Source of the DNA: SIG455 sp045589495
GTDB taxonomy: Bacteria > Bacillota > Clostridia > UMGS1810
Assembly (NCBI GenBank): GCA_045589495.1
Contig: JAZNPF010000032.1
Coordinates: forward strand, 1-26,053
Direction: 5' to 3'
Length of the DNA: 26,053 nucleotides
Shown here: positions 24,212 through 26,053 of the stretch, one piece after another
Layout: every line of letters begins with the position of its first letter
Position numbering within the stretch: position 1 is the first letter of the stretch
Position numbers and translations under genes: made by a program
Notes under the pieces: model-generated
The model's input: only the letters and a program-made list of their open reading frames with translations
Told to the model about the DNA's origin: nothing
Databases searched by the model: none

Positions 24212-24835
24212 TTAAAGATACTGACCTTCATAAGACATTGCATCAGTTGCAAAAATTGCTTTTACGGGTTCGCCTTCGCTTTCGGCGGCGCCTATAATAT
24301 AGAGAGTATAGAATTTTCGTGCCTGAAGATTCTGGTTACCTGTATTTAAAATAACATTGTCCGTATCTTCACTTAAAACTTTGAACATATACATATTGGG
24401 TTTTAGCATAATATAGTCACTGACGTCTAAAAATTCAACATCTTCTAAAATAGGAAATCCGTTAGCGTAGATATCAAATCCGTCATAATCAGACACAAGA
24501 TTTGCAACTCTCAAATTTGCAACATTGAAATTGTTTTTATCGTCAATATCATCAATACGCAAAAGTGTACGTCTGGACTGTTCTCCTGCAAGAGCAAGTG
24601 TTAAAACATCACCGTTTTCAATATTTGCTTTAAGTGTATATATAATATTTTCTCCGCCATTATTCCATACGGCACGGAAAGTAACTTCGCCATCCGGTAT
24701 TTGCTTGTATCCGCTTATCTGTCCGAATGGAAATTCCACAAAAAATTCTTTGTCATTAACGTAAAAATTTACTCTGCCTTTATCGGGTGAGGCGTTTAAG
24801 AATCTTACGTAAGGATATAAAAACTGATTTGGCAT
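24212..24835 (-). CDS. DUF4397 domain protein
   Basis: A 207-residue protein with two DUF4397-like beta domains. The first begins PYVRFLNASPDKGRVNFYVND (about residues 8-28), and the second starts near residue 106 (LRVANLVSDYDGFDIYANG). DUF4397 proteins are often surface-exposed or anchored, but no signal peptide, transmembrane helix or sorting motif is visible, so this one looks cytoplasmic or exported by another route. AAAAGGAG precedes the ATG. It follows the coiled-coil protein gene by 12 bases and is probably co-transcribed with it. Function unknown; a spore-coat or other surface-layer role is only a guess. Confidence 0.82.
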   Translation of the reverse strand: MPNQFLYPYVRFLNASPDKGRVNFYVNDKEFFVEFPFGQISGYKQIPDGEVTFRAVWNNGGENIIYTLKANIENGDVLTLALAGEQSRRTLLRIDDIDDKNNFNVANLRVANLVSDYDGFDIYANGFPILEDVEFLDVSDYIMLKPNMYMFKVLSEDTDNVILNTGNQNLQARKFYTLYIIGAAESEGEPVKAIFATDAMSYEGQYL

Positions 24836-24847
24836 AATATTCTCCTT

Positions 24848-26053
24848 TTAAAATGTTGTCGGATTATCAAATTCCACATTGTCAATATCGGTGTTTTTAA
24901 ACAATTCATAATTTTCTGTATTTATTTCTCCAAGTTTGTTTTCGTCAAGTTTTTGAGGCAGAGGCTCACAAGATGCAATACCGTTTTTTGTGAGATTGCT
25001 GATTTTATCAGATAATGTATTGACTATAGCATTTAAACGGATAAGTTCTTTTTCGTTTTCGTGTATTTTAGACTTAAGCATTTTTATATCATCTGAAAAA
25101 GCCCCGTCTATAATATTATAGTCAGTTTCTTTTTCTTTGTGATTTTTGCCGGTTGTGTTAACAGGTTTTAGTAAGCCGACACACTTTTCGGCACTGAGTA
25201 TATCTATTGTATTGTTACCCGTCAACGCAATGCATCTGTCAATTTTTGAAGATGACGCACTGCTTTTTAAACGTATACGTATTGATTCGGGGTGCTTTGA
25301 TTTGCTTTCGGGAATAAATGCAGGTTTTTTAAATGAGTGCCCACCGTCATCGGACATACATTGATAATACCGTGTACGTTCACGCCATTGTATGTATATA
25401 CTGTTCTCATGTGTGTATATGCATGTAGAAGATATATTGTTGTCGCCAAAACTTATGATTTTACGCTCGTTATTTTTGATGTTATAGTATATGAGTGTGT
25501 AATATGATTTCATTCTGGCGGTATATAAAAGGTGAATGCCGTTACCTGAAATAGACGATATACTTTTAATTTCGTCTTCTGTCGGCAATGTGCACTCTGA
25601 ATATTTGTCCGACGAAAAAATTTTGTACCGGAAAACGGAATTCTCGTCAAAATAAAATATATGTATATCTCCGTTTTCGGCTATACAACAACTGAAATCT
25701 TTTCCGGGTGCGGTATATGAAATTACTTCCGGTGTGACGGACGGATTACTTGCAGTGAATATATGGTGCACCAACATAATCTTCCCGTTTGAATTCAGAT
25801 GATAAAAGCAATGCATTTCTCCGTTTAAATAAAATAGTTTGAATCCGGTCATGCTGATATGTTCAGATCTGCTCCGAAGCACAGTGTATTTTTTCCAGTT
25901 TTCAAAATCATAAATAAGGTATATAAGATTTCCGTCCTGTGTTTGAATAATAAGATGAAAAATTCCGTCGTTGTCAGTTATAATATCAAAATCCTGCTTT
26001 GCGTTGTTGATCAATATCTGTTCGTTTTCACCGTTTTTGCTGTAGCACAGTCT
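24848..26053 (-). CDS. Repeat protein with C-terminal coiled coil (5' end outside window)
   Basis: The reading frame is open to the right edge with no stop, and the TTG at 26014 has no ribosome binding site. The first visible residues (LCYSKNGENEQILIN) look internal, so the gene continues outside; at least 401 residues are present. Counted from the TTG at 26014, the N-terminal part repeats a pattern of short beta strands and turns of the kind HLIIQTQDGNLIYLIYDFENW, and later DIHIFYFDENSVFRYKIF and HLLYTARMKSYYTLIYY, which resembles a beta-propeller (BNR-like). A coiled coil follows at about 308-343 (MLKSKIHENEKELIRLNAIV), then a 45-residue polar tail. No catalytic motif, signal or anchor is visible. 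I do not recognise a named family. Confidence 0.8.
   Translation of the reverse strand, partial: RLCYSKNGENEQILINNAKQDFDIITDNDGIFHLIIQTQDGNLIYLIYDFENWKKYTVLRSRSEHISMTGFKLFYLNGEMHCFYHLNSNGKIMLVHHIFTASNPSVTPEVISYTAPGKDFSCCIAENGDIHIFYFDENSVFRYKIFSSDKYSECTLPTEDEIKSISSISGNGIHLLYTARMKSYYTLIYYNIKNNERKIISFGDNNISSTCIYTHENSIYIQWRERTRYYQCMSDDGGHSFKKPAFIPESKSKHPESIRIRLKSSASSSKIDRCIALTGNNTIDILSAEKCVGLLKPVNTTGKNHKEKETDYNIIDGAFSDDIKMLKSKIHENEKELIRLNAIVNTLSDKISNLTKNGIASCEPLPQKLDENKLGEINTENYELFKNTDIDNVEFDNPTTF

Noticed and set aside
1..26053. CRISPR array, insertion sequence, prophage, toxin-antitoxin or defence island
   Set aside because: No spaced direct repeats, transposase or phage motifs, or small paired toxin genes were found on reading through the window.

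Overview
The window looks like a core chromosomal segment of a low-GC Firmicute of class Clostridia, probably an uncultured gut- or sediment-type anaerobe. Signs of this are the AT-rich sequence with strong AGGAGG-type ribosome binding sites, GatCAB (tRNA-dependent Asn/Gln synthesis), QueH, a CD1247-type protein beside EF-P, DUF1292 beside RuvX, and a type-A RNase P RNA. Species cannot be named from sequence alone. Nearly everything is dense, translationally coupled housekeeping gene content. I see no insertion sequences, CRISPR arrays, tRNAs or prophage genes.

Layout, left to right. (1) 2-3892, plus strand: a 5'-truncated radical SAM gene, its partner of the radical-SAM-linked DUF2344 family, and ligA, all overlapping or abutting. 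(2) 3924-4930: a single-gene unit for a DMT-like membrane protein with its own consensus promoter and terminator. (3) 4934-8257: promoter, gatC-gatA-gatB, terminator. (4) 8286-9407: queH (queuosine biosynthesis), then a YitT-family gene broken by an internal deletion, then a terminator. (5) 9446-11671: a surface-polymer cassette with a consensus promoter, a CDP-glycerol glycerophosphotransferase-like gene and a family 2 glycosyltransferase; a bidirectional terminator separates it from the convergent block. (6) 11692-14494, minus strand: nth and an M24 peptidase, then efp and a Cys/Asp-rich CD1247-like protein from a promoter of their own. (7) 14539-15321: a divergent promoter drives ruvX and a DUF1292 gene. 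(8) 15342-15592: a non-coding RNA with the architecture of 6S RNA behind two possible promoters. (9) 15613-22985: tcdA, a split TauE/SafE permease pair, murD, three tandem M42 aminopeptidases, a Met-gamma-lyase-like PLP enzyme and an unlisted 54-residue Cys-rich protein. (10) 22998-24205: a Nif3-family gene, whose stop codon abuts the rnpB promoter, then rnpB and a terminator. (11) 24212-26053, minus strand: a DUF4397 protein and a 5'-truncated repeat/coiled-coil protein of unknown function.

Themes: translation quality and RNA metabolism (gatCAB, queH, efp, tcdA, rnpB, 6S RNA), DNA repair (ligA, nth, ruvX), wall and surface building (murD, glycosyltransferases) and peptide turnover (M24 plus three M42 enzymes). 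No obviously new defence or mobile system is visible. The most interesting items are the 6S RNA candidate with tandem promoters, the triple M42 array, the two Cys-rich small proteins, the deletion-scarred YitT gene and the DUF4397/coiled-coil pair.
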